Assembly: GCA_900544075.1 (NCBI GenBank)
Contig: UQTJ01000050.1
Span: 1-19,541 of the forward strand
Reading direction: 5' to 3'
Length of the DNA: 19,541 bases
Origin: an uncultured Bacteroides sp.
Lineage (GTDB): Bacteria > Bacteroidota > Bacteroidia > Bacteroidales > Bacteroidaceae
The translations under genes were made by a program, and so were the position numbers. Of this stretch, positions 1 through 7,743 are shown piece by piece. Position 1 is the first letter of the stretch. Each line of letters starts with the position of its first letter. The notes beneath the pieces are model-generated. The model was not told the DNA's origin. It worked only from the letters and a program-made list of their open reading frames with translations, and ran no database searches.

Positions 1-21
1 AAAGCCTTTTTTTGTGCAAAT

Positions 22-390
22 TCACTTCTTAATATCTAAATCCGAAACTTGAGTAGTATAATTATACACCCAGCTTTCAGTGTTATTACTCTCATTAATA
101 AATGAAACCTTCAGCCCTTGTACCCTGTATTTCCCCTCAACTTGAGCAATTGCGGTTGCAAGGTCGTATTTGTTGGTTCCGCCAATACCTTGTGTCTTGT
201 ATAATTCAGAGATATTTAGCTCTGTAACTCTCTTATCAAGAGTCGTTTTATCATAATACTCCTGCTCGAGCTTGTTCAAATGCTCGAGCATCTGTGTACC
301 TATTCTTGTGGCCGTATTCTGTTTGTTCGTCTTCTCATCGCGAATCTGAATAGCCATTTGTTTTAGTTCTTCGAAAGTTTTTGTTGCCAT
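22..390 (-). CDS. Tail-fibre-type N-terminal domain protein (short)
   Basis: A 122-aa protein. Residues about 1-50 contain a segment (RIGTQMLEHLNKLEQEYYDK) that I associate with the N-terminal attachment region of tail-fibre or collar proteins in Bacteroides phages. The second half (GGTNKY...KYRVQGLKVSFIN...SWVYNY) resembles the small beta-rich module that usually follows in those proteins. Here the frame stops at 22-24 right after this module, so no receptor-binding region is attached. It is the last gene of the left operon in this window, 52 nt after the preceding gene. It could be a fibre adaptor, a truncated fibre, or a fibre whose C-terminal part is encoded separately beyond the window edge. 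Virion location is inferred from family and position. Confidence 0.6.
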   Translation of the reverse strand: MATKTFEELKQMAIQIRDEKTNKQNTATRIGTQMLEHLNKLEQEYYDKTTLDKRVTELNISELYKTQGIGGTNKYDLATAIAQVEGKYRVQGLKVSFINESNNTESWVYNYTTQVSDLDIKK

Positions 391-442
391 AATTTTTAGT
401 TTTTACAATGTTAAGTTTACCAAGCTAGTTTACAAAAAGACA

Positions 443-1057
443 TCAATAAGAGTATTTATTCTTGTTTCTCCAGTGTGAACCCCAAAGACGATTGCGCATA
501 GAAGTACCTCTTACTCTTTCGTTGTATTGAATTGCATCAACAATCAAACCGCAAAACTCTTCGGAATACATATATGCCATCTGTTCTTTTAGCACCATAA
601 CTGATGCAAAATATGGGCGAGAGAACCATTCACGAGGATATCTTGTTTCTCCTGAGGTATAACCACCTCCCCAACCAGGTCCTCTTTTACGAGGAACATC
701 AAGCCTGTTCTCTTCTCTATAACTCCAATCAAGAACCTCAAGATATCCTTGATTTCCTCTTTTGTAACCAACACCAGTACCGCAATCCTGATAAATACCA
801 TACTGCATAAATTTATGCTGAATGGTAGCAAAGTCAGGAGAGCCTGCAACATTCTCACTTATTTGTTGATGTAACCTATAAGTATCTATAACATGTAGTC
901 GTTCAATCTTCTCACGCCAGATATTTATCATCATGTCTGACCAGGCATTCATATATTTCAATCGGTCTTCAGGAGTGGCATTCTCAGATCTCCTCTGTTT
1001 TTCTTTAGAGTCGTAACTATGCCAACCACTCTTTATACCATGCCAACCTTTAGCCAT
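443..1057 (-). CDS. Phage virion morphogenesis / tail-completion type protein
   Basis: A 204-aa protein overlapping the previous gene by 8 nt, a sign of translational coupling. The N-terminal third is charged and helical. The middle holds an H-K-F-x-x-Y-G-x-Y-x-D-C-G-T-G-x-G-Y motif (about residues 79-98), followed by a Gly/Arg-rich stretch (about 122-138) and WFSRPYFASVMVLKEQMA, a pattern I associate with small structural proteins of Bacteroidales prophages. Its place between connector-like genes and the fibre gene suggests head-tail joining or tail completion. The exact role is inference and no catalytic motif is visible. ATG at 1057 is preferred because the frame opens directly at the end of the upstream gene. 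Confidence 0.6.
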   Translation of the reverse strand: MAKGWHGIKSGWHSYDSKEKQRRSENATPEDRLKYMNAWSDMMINIWREKIERLHVIDTYRLHQQISENVAGSPDFATIQHKFMQYGIYQDCGTGVGYKRGNQGYLEVLDWSYREENRLDVPRKRGPGWGGGYTSGETRYPREWFSRPYFASVMVLKEQMAYMYSEEFCGLIVDAIQYNERVRGTSMRNRLWGSHWRNKNKYSY

Positions 1058-1553
1058 CCCATTCGTCCTCCTTATAACATAGATTAATAGGTTCCGAAAT
1101 CTCAGTCATAAAATACAGCCCTGTGCAGCCGGAAATGAAATACTCACCTAGCTCGCGGGCATATATTCGTGACACATTGAGGAATGATTTATCCATATCC
1201 TCATACAGATATTTGTCACGGATCATGCGAGAATGAAACTGTCTGAATATCTGTCTGCAGATATCTAGTTTCTCGGCACGGTCTTTCATGTCATCGAATT
1301 TATAGCGGATGAGAAGAAACACCGTGAAGGTGCGTTTCTTGAACCATCCACCACCTATCTGTTCAGTTGATGCATCGTTTGTATCATCGATACAGACGAA
1401 AGCAGACTGCTTGCGGAAATTCTCGAGTACATCCTGGAGTGAATTTATTCCACTGCAGGAACACGGAAAGAAAGCGTTGGCTTTAGCCAGCTTATTCTTT
1501 TCTGCCATATCTTTAAAATATTCGTGTCCGTCAAAGAAATTAATTGCGTCCAT
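1050..1553 (-). CDS. Phage connector/neck-type protein, function unknown
   Basis: The preferred start is ATG at 1553 (MDAINFF...), giving 167 aa. A farther in-frame ATG at 1598 would run deeper into the preceding gene. With the 1553 start the overlap with the upstream gene is 14 nt, and with the downstream gene 8 nt. The protein is alpha/beta without signal peptide or membrane segment. It carries a Cys pair (FFPCSCSG) and a GGGWFKKRTFTVFLL stretch that looks like the beta-core of minor tail or neck proteins. I do not recognise a named family. Operon position after portal and DUF6712-like genes suggests a head-tail connector or tail terminator. Confidence 0.5.
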   Translation of the reverse strand: MDAINFFDGHEYFKDMAEKNKLAKANAFFPCSCSGINSLQDVLENFRKQSAFVCIDDTNDASTEQIGGGWFKKRTFTVFLLIRYKFDDMKDRAEKLDICRQIFRQFHSRMIRDKYLYEDMDKSFLNVSRIYARELGEYFISGCTGLYFMTEISEPINLCYKEDEWDG

Positions 1554-2349
1554 TTTTCTGTCTTGATTTGAGTTCTTGAATATCGTGTGCTTTAGCATCG
1601 AGTTCTGTCAGGGCACGCCAGCAGTCCATCTGCAGAACTTCTTTTTCTTTAGTGACATCGCCACCTGTCAAGGCGCGTATCTGAGCGTTCATCGCACCCA
1701 TCAGGTCGGGTATCTCCGGCTGATCAGTGTCGCCCATGCTCTGGATAGGCTGAAAGAAATGATGAAACATCGATGAGAAATACAGTTTTATACTACCCCA
1801 CCAAAGGAAAACCGACATAAGTTCGTATTCTTTTGGGCGTGAAAAGAATGCCTTCAGAGTACCTTTCAATCCCGGATGTTTCTTATAAAGGAAACTATAC
1901 AGGGATTTAAGATGATTGATATCCTGCGAGTACAGATAGCCCTGGTAATGGTTCTCACAACAGAGGTAATCTTCGAAGCTGAGACCATGCAACATAGCAT
2001 CGATAGCATATCGTCCGGCTATGCAGTCAAGTCTGACCGGATATCCGTTCGGCTTGGAGATATAATCAAGCTGACGGATAAAGCTACAGATCTGCCAATC
2101 GTGTATGATGAACCTTAGTTTCTTTCGCCAGCTTATGCGAAAAGTACACAGCCAACCACCCTTGACTTTCTTCTTCATACGAATGCCTGTAAAGCGCATG
2201 AAGATATATGTCTTTGCCTTTGCCGGAGCGAACAATGTAATGGCAAAGAACACATATCTCAACTGTTCCTGGTTGAGCAGCTGCCATGCAGTCGGGAACC
2301 TGAAGTCGAGAACCCTATCCGAAAAAGTATGTGGAATCTTCTTGCTCAT
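1540..2349 (-). CDS. Phage structural/assembly protein, function unknown
   Basis: The open frame begins at 2430, but its first 27 codons (Arg/Ile-rich) lie inside the end of the upstream gene. ATG at 2349 (MSKKIPHTFSDRVLDF...) gives 269 aa and a 35-nt overlap, and is the better start. The N-terminal half has a recognisable but unnamed Bacteroidales-prophage look (FPTAWQLLNQEQLRYVF). It contains a short hydrophobic aromatic region (FLWWGSIKLYF) and many Arg/Lys. The C-terminal 65 residues (PEIPDLMGAMNAQIRALTGGD...) are helical and resemble an independent small assembly domain. The role is unknown; the operon context implies connector or tail-assembly work. Composition is more basic and aromatic than neighbouring proteins. 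Confidence 0.5.
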   Translation of the reverse strand: MSKKIPHTFSDRVLDFRFPTAWQLLNQEQLRYVFFAITLFAPAKAKTYIFMRFTGIRMKKKVKGGWLCTFRISWRKKLRFIIHDWQICSFIRQLDYISKPNGYPVRLDCIAGRYAIDAMLHGLSFEDYLCCENHYQGYLYSQDINHLKSLYSFLYKKHPGLKGTLKAFFSRPKEYELMSVFLWWGSIKLYFSSMFHHFFQPIQSMGDTDQPEIPDLMGAMNAQIRALTGGDVTKEKEVLQMDCWRALTELDAKAHDIQELKSRQKNGRN

Positions 2350-3136
2350 TCTGATAATTCTCAAAGTGTTTAACCTTGTATGCATCCGAATTCTTATAGG
2401 CTGAAAAAGCATCCAGTTGTCTTTCTGCAAAATTCTCTATGCGCTCGAGCATTGATTTTGCTGCAGACCAATTAGAGGCAATGCAGAAACCAATGAACCG
2501 ACACATGTAGTCTGCCATGGCGGATTCTTCTTTAGTGAAAGTATTGTGTCGAGCCTGTTCAAGTATATGATCGAAGAACTCGGCCGATACGCGTTGCATA
2601 AGTTTTTCTTCAGCATGATACATCTTTGTTCGGAACTCAACGAGTTTAGAACGATGTATATCTGAAGAAGGGAAATCAACGTACATCTTCAGCTGCTTGG
2701 CGGTATAAATCAGATTCGGGATATTGATACGCGCTTGCGCTGTATCAGCCCAATCTGTACCAACAAGCAGTTCAATACACCTGTCGTAAGTGTCCTCATA
2801 CGCATTAGTCACTTTCTGCAGCAGGTTCTTTACTCTATCAGCAGAAGCCGGAGCAAGGTTTTGGTTTGATACAATGCCAAAGCCTGTAGGTGTAAGCACA
2901 AGGTCAAGTTCCGGGATCTGCTCGGCATAAGTACGCAAACAGACCAATTTTGTTACTGCCTGTTCAAGACCGGGAACAGTATCAAGTTTATCTGCCATTG
3001 TGCCAAGCAGCTCGACATTAATACTCTGCAGAGTGTCCTCGAGGTGAGGAGCTATCATATCATAGACCTCGGCAGTTGAATTAGTAGCCGAGGAACAAAT
3101 CTTTTCGAATAATTCTTGTGAAAATACTATTGCCAT
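2315..3136 (-). CDS. DUF6712-like phage head protein
   Basis: A 273-aa, mostly helical protein directly downstream of the portal gene (11-nt gap). The segment LVLTPTGFGIVSNQNLAPASADRV (about residues 79-102) is characteristic of a family of about 270 aa next to portal genes in Bacteroidales prophages, which I recall as DUF6712. Length fits. No signal peptide, membrane helix or catalytic motif is visible. The position right after the portal suggests a head-completion or adaptor component. Family name is from memory; virion role is inference. Confidence 0.6.
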   Translation of the reverse strand: MAIVFSQELFEKICSSATNSTAEVYDMIAPHLEDTLQSINVELLGTMADKLDTVPGLEQAVTKLVCLRTYAEQIPELDLVLTPTGFGIVSNQNLAPASADRVKNLLQKVTNAYEDTYDRCIELLVGTDWADTAQARINIPNLIYTAKQLKMYVDFPSSDIHRSKLVEFRTKMYHAEEKLMQRVSAEFFDHILEQARHNTFTKEESAMADYMCRFIGFCIASNWSAAKSMLERIENFAERQLDAFSAYKNSDAYKVKHFENYQNEQEDSTYFFG

Positions 3137-3147
3137 GGTAATATGTT

Positions 3148-4536
3148 TTAGGATTTACTTTCAAGATCTGAAGCTGTCTTCATCTTTGCATCGGTATTCT
3201 GGTCAAGAGTAGTAAGCAGAACCATAGGTACATCAGGATAAACCTTTTCGCCCCAGCCGTTATACTCAATCACGATATTATGAGGAATATTCATAAGGTC
3301 GTGGAAAGGTATCTCAAGTGCTTGTTTGAGAGTGAACAGCTCGCGCTTGTCAGATCCAGAGTTGTTACTCTGACTTTTGCCAGGAGTGGCACCTACAAGG
3401 TTCGGATGGATGTTGTCGCCATAACAAGTGATATTACTGGCTTCCTGAATATCCTCACTCCAGTCGCCACCTTCCTTGCCTGTTTCGATGACATTGATAC
3501 GAACCATCTTAACCTCGCGTCCGTTCGGATCAATGTAGTAACCGGTTATCCAAACCTTGCCGGAGTTCTCTATTCCGGAAACGAAATTCTTGATATTCTG
3601 TTTCTCCTTTTTGATGCGCTCCATTTTCTGCAGCGGATCTGTGATATGTTCCTCTGCACAAATGTTACTCCAGTAATCCTTGTGTACTTCAACCTGGTAT
3701 TTCACGCTGGCATGATTGCGTAGCTTTGCCTTCTTGCCCTTTCCGATAAGTCGCTTGATGTCGTACCAGTCGCCACGGAAAATACTTGTGTAGTAAGGTA
3801 TCGGGTAATACTGATATCCCGGAGTCGGGAAACGTACAAGGATAGCAAACTTACGTTCTGTAGTTCTAACTTTAGTCTGCCCGTCACGCCCTGGTTCACG
3901 CCCCATCAGCACCATAAGGTCACCCATAGGGTCACGCGGATCAAGCAAGCGAATAACTTCGTAATCCTTATCGCTGAGAGAAGCGTTCTGGCGGAAATTG
4001 GCATAAATCACATGATTGATTTTGCCGTTTCTTGCCTTTTCGAAGCGGCAATAACAGGCTTCTTTGTGTATCAAGCGGTTTATCTTTTGTCCGTCCTGAG
4101 AAAGAATGATTACCGACACACAGAAGAAGAAATACTTCATGTCTGTAGCCTGCTCGAGCTGGAACAATGGAAGGCTGTTTCGCACCAACCATCGTTTAAT
4201 CTCAGGATGAGTTGTCGGGGCTTTTGTATCGACATCCATATACTTTAGTCCGGCACCATAGCAAGTGATAACGTTGAACAGTTTGTTCTGACTCATCACT
4301 TCATCAACACCTATCATCTTTATTATTTCAAAAGGAAGTTGGTTATCCTCTCCAAAATTGACGTATGCCATACCGTTTTTTCCGGGAACAGGCGTAGTCT
4401 GAATATCCGCGTCTTCATCAAAGACAAGGGAACTGTCAGTGACGGAAGCCATCTCAGTGGCTACATTCGAAACACTGATATCGAATATCTCACCAGGAAT
4501 GAAGTTATCATCAAATTGTTGAATTATTTTATCCAT
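3148..4536 (-). CDS. Phage portal protein
   Basis: A 462-aa protein. Portals form the dodecameric ring at one capsid vertex that passes DNA during packaging and ejection and anchors the terminase. Supporting features are the length, the acidic N-terminus with FGEDNQLPFEIIKMI (about 62-76), a central beta-rich stem/wing region, and a C-terminal segment IHPNLVGATPGK followed by an Asn/Ser/Gly-rich stretch and DKRELF. The last pattern matches the HPxLVG...SGSxKRExF signature common near the C-terminus of siphovirus-type portals. It starts 4 nt after the small upstream gene and is followed closely by the DUF6712-like gene. It is separated from TerL by about 8.9 kb of other sequence, which is unusual. 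Confidence 0.72.
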   Translation of the reverse strand: MDKIIQQFDDNFIPGEIFDISVSNVATEMASVTDSSLVFDEDADIQTTPVPGKNGMAYVNFGEDNQLPFEIIKMIGVDEVMSQNKLFNVITCYGAGLKYMDVDTKAPTTHPEIKRWLVRNSLPLFQLEQATDMKYFFFCVSVIILSQDGQKINRLIHKEACYCRFEKARNGKINHVIYANFRQNASLSDKDYEVIRLLDPRDPMGDLMVLMGREPGRDGQTKVRTTERKFAILVRFPTPGYQYYPIPYYTSIFRGDWYDIKRLIGKGKKAKLRNHASVKYQVEVHKDYWSNICAEEHITDPLQKMERIKKEKQNIKNFVSGIENSGKVWITGYYIDPNGREVKMVRINVIETGKEGGDWSEDIQEASNITCYGDNIHPNLVGATPGKSQSNNSGSDKRELFTLKQALEIPFHDLMNIPHNIVIEYNGWGEKVYPDVPMVLLTTLDQNTDAKMKTASDLESKS

Positions 4537-4539
4537 AGT

Positions 4540-4779
4540 TTACAGGTATATAGTCATATTATTAATCTCGAAAAGCGATATGTCACGAAAGGAACGAATC
4601 AGACCGGATGCCGGAAGACGAACACGGTGAATACCTTTTCTCCAGTGCGAGCCTACACAGACGGCACCTTTATACTCGAGGATATCACCTGTACTGAGTT
4701 TCCACAGTTTCAGGTTGCATGGTTGCCCGGACTCAAGCAACCTCATAGCATCTTTGATATGTATTACATTCATAAGCAT
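4540..4779 (-). CDS. Small phage protein, unknown
   Basis: A 79-aa ORF whose ATG (4779) overlaps the stop of the upstream gene in a TAATG arrangement, indicating coupled translation. A second ATG lies two codons in. It is predicted soluble with alternating beta/hydrophobic segments (NLKLWKLSTGDILEYKGAVCVGSHW) and resembles a small SH3-like or beta-barrel fold, but I do not recognise a family. It is placed immediately before the portal gene and always in frame with the operon. Function unknown. Confidence 0.55.
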   Translation of the reverse strand: MLMNVIHIKDAMRLLESGQPCNLKLWKLSTGDILEYKGAVCVGSHWRKGIHRVRLPASGLIRSFRDISLFEINNMTIYL

Positions 4780-5816
4780 TAATTATAAGTATCGTCAAAC
4801 GTATCATCGAAGATGTCAGGCAGCAGCTTCAGGCGGTTCTGACAGCGTGATGAAAGGATATAAGTAATAGTAAAAGAGAACAGACCGTCATTCGAAGTAT
4901 CGCGTTGCGTATCACTATCAATAATCGTAATAGGGATATCTTCAGAACCGTCAATGAGATACACTTCCTGCGAGCGTGCTATATCATCAACCAGAGAGTA
5001 CATTGATTCCGGGATATAACCAGTAGAGAGTGTGTGTTTGCGCTGCTCATCGATATGGTAGGTTCTATATGTACCGTTGAAGTATGCTGCACTTCGGGTT
5101 AGTTCCGGCTCCAGCTTATCAGTTCCGATAAAATAGAATGTCTCCATACAGCCGAATGAATTCCGGAACTTGATACCGATTGAATCAGGCTCATCATGGT
5201 CAAGCCTGTACACCTGCTTTCTGGCTCCTGCAGTAACAGTATATCGTAACAGTTTGTAACCGGATTGCGTGAAGCGTGAAGGCGAAACATCCACTGAACG
5301 GATATTGTAATCCGGAACGGTACCAAGCGAACGAACTGAAGTATATATCTTATTAGATTCATTGACAAAAACACATTCCGCACTTATAGAGATAGATGTA
5401 CCACCTGAAGAAATATTGCCTGTTGTGAGATATAGAGTTTCCTTGCGGTCGAAAGATGTAATCTTATCACGGCCAGCAAGAGCTGTAAGAAAATAATTGT
5501 TTACAAAATCAGTAGCACTACCAGGTATTAGGTATTGCGATAACAGCACAATGAATGTCTTGTTGATTGAAGTTTCACTCGAGGCACTGCAGGTGTATGA
5601 GAACTGACTTAATGGAGAAGTCAGAAGATATGGCTCCATGAGCGAGAACAGGTCAAGAATATGTACCTGATTCTTTGAGTCCGGTGTATATGTTTCCTGC
5701 AGAATCACATTACCGTCTTTGCTCAACGAAAATGTAACCTGCTTGTCTGCACCTATCACAATGTCGAGTTGTGAAGAGAGAACGAAATCCGGTATATCTT
5801 GAATTATTGAAAGCAT
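4779..5816 (-). CDS. Phage tail/baseplate-like structural protein, first gene of left operon
   Basis: A 345-aa beta-rich protein with many Ser/Thr. The N-terminal 70 residues (DIPDFVLSS...VTFSLSKDGNVILQETYTP...LDLFSLMEPYLL) and the C-terminal FSFTITYILSSRCQNRL look like repeated beta-sandwich modules of tail-tip or distal-tail proteins in Bacteroidales phages. No signal peptide or catalytic motif is visible. It is the first gene of the left operon, with a 139-nt leader region upstream that contains a -7-like box and several hairpins. Assignment as tail protein is by fold impression and context only; it might instead be a head fibre or decoration protein. Confidence 0.5.
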   Translation of the reverse strand: MLSIIQDIPDFVLSSQLDIVIGADKQVTFSLSKDGNVILQETYTPDSKNQVHILDLFSLMEPYLLTSPLSQFSYTCSASSETSINKTFIVLLSQYLIPGSATDFVNNYFLTALAGRDKITSFDRKETLYLTTGNISSGGTSISISAECVFVNESNKIYTSVRSLGTVPDYNIRSVDVSPSRFTQSGYKLLRYTVTAGARKQVYRLDHDEPDSIGIKFRNSFGCMETFYFIGTDKLEPELTRSAAYFNGTYRTYHIDEQRKHTLSTGYIPESMYSLVDDIARSQEVYLIDGSEDIPITIIDSDTQRDTSNDGLFSFTITYILSSRCQNRLKLLPDIFDDTFDDTYN

Positions 5817-5955
5817 AAATCTTTGTTTTTATTCAAAGATATGCTGTGCCGGAAAAGCCTAAAAAGACAAAAGGCACAACGTCATCACGACGTCACGCCC
5901 ATATATGTCAAAAATGTAAATAAAAAATGTTTCTAATCATCTAAAAACAGCAGAA
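5817..5955 (-). promoter_or_regulatory. Leader/promoter region of the left phage operon with stacked hairpins
   Basis: On the minus strand, a TAnnTTTG-type -7 box (TATCTTTG) lies at 5834-5841, but the -33 position shows only TTTT, so the promoter is weak by sequence. Three inverted repeats are present: ACGTC/GACGT at 5879-5893 (5-nt loop), TGTGCC/GGCACA at 5845-5878, and ATCTTTG/CAAAGAT at 5819-5840. The last overlaps the -7 box. The ATG of the first gene is only about 17 nt downstream of the -7 box. The TGTGCC hairpin and nearby T-runs could also end transcription of the small genes to the right. Confidence 0.35.
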
Positions 5956-6192
5956 CTACTTGCACTGCATAATCCATGCAGGTTTGCCTTCTGGATTGAT
6001 TGCAATTTTATAACCTTGTTTGAGCAAGTCGAACGTTATATCGTTAATGCTCATATCTACAATTTCGCTAAGCTCGTCTTGTATCTGTTGCGATGTTTTA
6101 AATACCGTATTTTCCATAACTTCCTTGGCTGGGAGCCATTGTTCACAATACTGCCTAAGAACCAAAACATCAAAATTTACTGCTTCTTCCAT
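5956..6192 (-). CDS. Small hypothetical protein, last of a three-gene cluster
   Basis: A 78-aa protein from ATG at 6192, chosen because an AGGAGG Shine-Dalgarno sequence sits 6 nt upstream. The longer frame from 6222 lacks this and overlaps the preceding gene more. The N-terminal half is helical (FDVLVLRQYCEQW) and the C-terminus ends KQGYKIAINPEGKPAWIMQ, a pattern seen in small Bacteroidales mobile-element proteins. The start overlaps the end of the upstream small gene by 23 nt. Strong Shine-Dalgarno sequences are uncommon in Bacteroidales host genes, so efficient phage-type translation is likely. No function can be assigned. Confidence 0.55.
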   Translation of the reverse strand: MEEAVNFDVLVLRQYCEQWLPAKEVMENTVFKTSQQIQDELSEIVDMSINDITFDLLKQGYKIAINPEGKPAWIMQCK

Positions 6193-6385
6193 TAGTTTCC
6201 TCCTTTCTGTCATTAAGGGCAATACCCATTATCTTGTATAAATCCTCGAACTCCTCTCTTTGGCACATGATGCCATCACGACCATTCATACATATTTGAA
6301 ATTCTTCGATGAATAGCCCATTCTTATTGTAATAAGAAGTCTTCTGTACTCTGAAAACTGCTTTTTCTACATTATCATCCATCAT
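6170..6385 (-). CDS. Small hypothetical protein
   Basis: A 71-aa acidic protein beginning with two successive ATGs (6385 and 6382). A purine-rich GGAAGGGGG run lies directly upstream as ribosome binding site. Its first ATG overlaps the TGA of the upstream membrane-protein gene in an ATGA arrangement, and its 3' end overlaps the next gene. The sequence is soluble, with YYNKNGLFIEEFQICMNGRDG suggesting a small beta-hairpin domain and a helical tail. No recognised family. Operon structure suggests it works with the two flanking small genes. Confidence 0.5.
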   Translation of the reverse strand: MMDDNVEKAVFRVQKTSYYNKNGLFIEEFQICMNGRDGIMCQREEFEDLYKIMGIALNDRKEETNGRSSKF

Positions 6386-6669
6386 TTACCCCCTTCCTTG
6401 TCAGAACTACGTTCAACCATCTTAACGAGGATAACAGACGATGCAAACCATAATGCACAAATAAGAGTCATAACAGGATTCGCAAAACTGAATGTGAGAA
6501 GAATGACCATTGATAAGATCATCTGAAAATCGGCCAAAGCCTTTTTGCGTGAGATCGATTCGCCTTTATCGGCAAAGAATGTAGTGAATAACTTGCTTTC
6601 ACTGTTCAGCCACATTTCCAATGTGCTGAAATCTGCCTGGTTAGCAGGGATTGTTGTTTGTTTTTTCAT
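6382..6669 (-). CDS. Small two-TM membrane protein (holin-like possibility)
   Basis: A 95-aa protein from ATG at 6669; the extra upstream codons begin with TTG and are less likely. A soluble N-terminus of about 45 residues (helical, with FTTFFADKGESISRKKALADF) is followed by two closely spaced hydrophobic helices (about residues 47-63 and 65-82) and a charged KMVERSSDKEGGK tail. Size and topology fit a class II holin or a small cargo membrane protein, but there is no adjacent endolysin, so the holin idea is weak. It is the first gene of the three-gene cluster and lies 55 nt downstream of the U-run that ends the structured RNA at 6725-6890. Confidence 0.5.
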   Translation of the reverse strand: MKKQTTIPANQADFSTLEMWLNSESKLFTTFFADKGESISRKKALADFQMILSMVILLTFSFANPVMTLICALWFASSVILVKMVERSSDKEGGK

Positions 6670-6724
6670 TTTGGTAAGCAATTAAAATGAATAAATAATG
6701 TTGATTAAATTACGGAGAGGAAAC

Positions 6725-6890
6725 AAAAAAAGTTCCGCTCCCCGTTGCTTACCACCTGAAACAGGCTGTGGGTGCATTAACACTCCACACGGGACGGAAC
6801 TATACGATATAATAGGCAATGCCAGAGCATAAAAAATGCCCGCAGCAAAACTAATTGGCGAGCCATCTCGCCTGTTTCAAATGGTAAGCA
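6725..6890 (-). ncRNA. Structured RNA (small RNA or attenuator-type leader)
   Basis: A clear promoter lies at 6894-6924, so transcription should start near 6887. Read 5' to 3', the RNA has arm A (6890-6870), hairpin GGCGAG/CTCGCC with a 4-nt loop, arm B' (6801-6789), hairpin TGTGG-GTG/CAC-CCACA, arm A' (6766-6746), arm B (6745-6731) and a U-run (6730-6725). A pairs with A' over 21 nt with 2 mismatches. B' pairs with B (AGTTCCG...CGGAACT), giving a terminator hairpin next to the U-run. The two helices cross (A-B'-A'-B), so they form either a pseudoknot or two exclusive states. The three small genes start just beyond, so it may be a stand-alone RNA or a termination-control leader. Rfam family not determined. 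Confidence 0.6.
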
Positions 6891-6893
6891 CTG

Positions 6894-6924
6894 CAAATGT
6901 ATGGATTTGTTTTGAATATGCAAA
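6894..6924 (-). promoter_or_regulatory. Bacteroidetes promoter of the structured RNA
   Basis: On the minus strand TTTG (6924-6921) is separated by exactly 19 nt from TACATTTG (6901-6894). This matches the sigma-ABfr consensus TTTG-N19-TAnnTTTG. It fires leftward into the structured RNA and, if the terminator is passed, into the three small genes ending at 5956. It is divergent from the plus-strand membrane-protein gene starting at 7014. Confidence 0.75.
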
Positions 6925-7013
6925 ATAAAGGGCAAGAAAAAACATTTTTCATTAGTCAATATTTTGTATCAAAACTGTAAATGCTTATTTTAGTGGAAAA
7001 TAAAATTATATAT

Positions 7014-7562
7014 ATGGAAACAAACACATACACAATTGAAAAAGACGTAAGAGATTTGTTGAAAACAGAAACTGCAGAATTATACCTAAGTGAAGCTGAG
7101 AAAAGGTTGGAATATGAAGTTAAAGCTTTAAATCAAACAACAGGAAGGGCATATCAATTACTATCAGCTTTATTAGTAATATTAACCGGTTTCGGATGGA
7201 CACTATCGAAAGGACAAGATCTGATGCTAACTATATTGTCAATAATAAGTATGTTAGCTTGTACATCATGCATAATAATTTTAACCATGAACCTATTCTC
7301 AGTTCATACTGTATGGAGTAACGGAAGAAGTCCTAAAGAAATGGATATTAATAACTTTATACGTTATTATAATGAAGAAAAACTAAATGAAAAACAATAC
7401 ATAAACTGTTTGGCAGATGAATTGGAAGCTATAGAAATGAAAATGGCTCTAAACCAGAGGAATTCTGAAAAAAGAGCCAAATCTTTTCAACTGTGCTTAC
7501 ATATAATAGTAGCTACTATTATAATATGCTGTGTTATATTAATCATTAATTCTTTAATATAG
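7014..7562 (+). CDS. Three-TM small membrane protein, SLATT-like candidate effector
   Basis: From ATG at 7014 (METNTY...) the protein has 182 aa; an upstream ATG at 6981 would add 11 residues. An N-terminal acidic/amphipathic helix region (1-45) precedes TM1 (about 47-64) and TM2 (about 70-93). A soluble helical segment (about 100-158) follows, then TM3 (about 159-181) at the C-terminus. Paired TMs with a cytosolic helical extension recall SLATT-type membrane proteins, proposed pore-forming effectors in bacterial conflict systems, but no diagnostic motif lets me confirm this. It is the only convincing plus-strand gene here. It is AT-rich and flanked by structured minus-strand RNA units, and its last 17 nt overlap the small ORF ending at 7546. 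An isolated membrane toxin or a surface-exclusion protein are alternatives. Confidence 0.6.
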   Translation: METNTYTIEKDVRDLLKTETAELYLSEAEKRLEYEVKALNQTTGRAYQLLSALLVILTGFGWTLSKGQDLMLTILSIISMLACTSCIIILTMNLFSVHTVWSNGRSPKEMDINNFIRYYNEEKLNEKQYINCLADELEAIEMKMALNQRNSEKRAKSFQLCLHIIVATIIICCVILIINSLI

Positions 7563-7743
7563 CACGACATTGTTTGGGAGGACGAGTACCACCACCTTGT
7601 TTGGTGCCGCCACCCGGATTAACTGACGGTTTCTGACCCATTAAATATAACATACTGAAAATGGCGAACTCCTCACCAAGATAGCCCAAAGGTGTAACCT
7701 GCACCTTAACCCGATTGACTACGGATTTATCTTGATAAGGAGT
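7546..7743 (-). pseudogene. Small Gly-rich reading frame, probably start-frameshifted
   Basis: The minus-strand frame is open for 65 codons after a TGA at 7746-7744. It reads TPYQDKSVVNRVKVQVTP, then LGYLGEEFAIFSMLYLMGQ, and ends with a GGGTKQGGGTRPPK motif. In-frame ATGs exist only inside (7656 and 7641), the shortest version being 31 aa. An ATG at 7747-7745 lies one base out of frame and runs into a stop after six codons. Removing a single A from ATGAACT would join it to the long frame. This suggests a frameshift mutation or a programmed shift. The coherent sequence makes me think it is or was a coding gene, but no family is recognised. It overlaps the convergent membrane-protein gene by 17 nt. 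Confidence 0.4.

Noticed and set aside
1..390. Diversity-generating retroelement target at the fibre gene
   Set aside because: No reverse transcriptase, template repeat or A-biased variable repeat is visible in the window.
589..858. Alternative frames inside the virion morphogenesis gene on both strands
   Set aside because: Shadows of the 204-aa gene; the translated sequences lack domain-like order and have no start signals.
5879..5893. ACGTC/GACGT palindrome as a CRISPR repeat or transposon end
   Set aside because: Only one copy was found and no spacer periodicity or transposase is present; kept only as part of the leader hairpins.
6777..6959. A 60-codon minus-strand frame (ending in RIVPSRVEC) across the structured RNA
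   Set aside because: It spans the promoter and all the RNA stems. The paired arms explain the sequence constraint better than coding, and its ATG lies upstream of the predicted transcription start.
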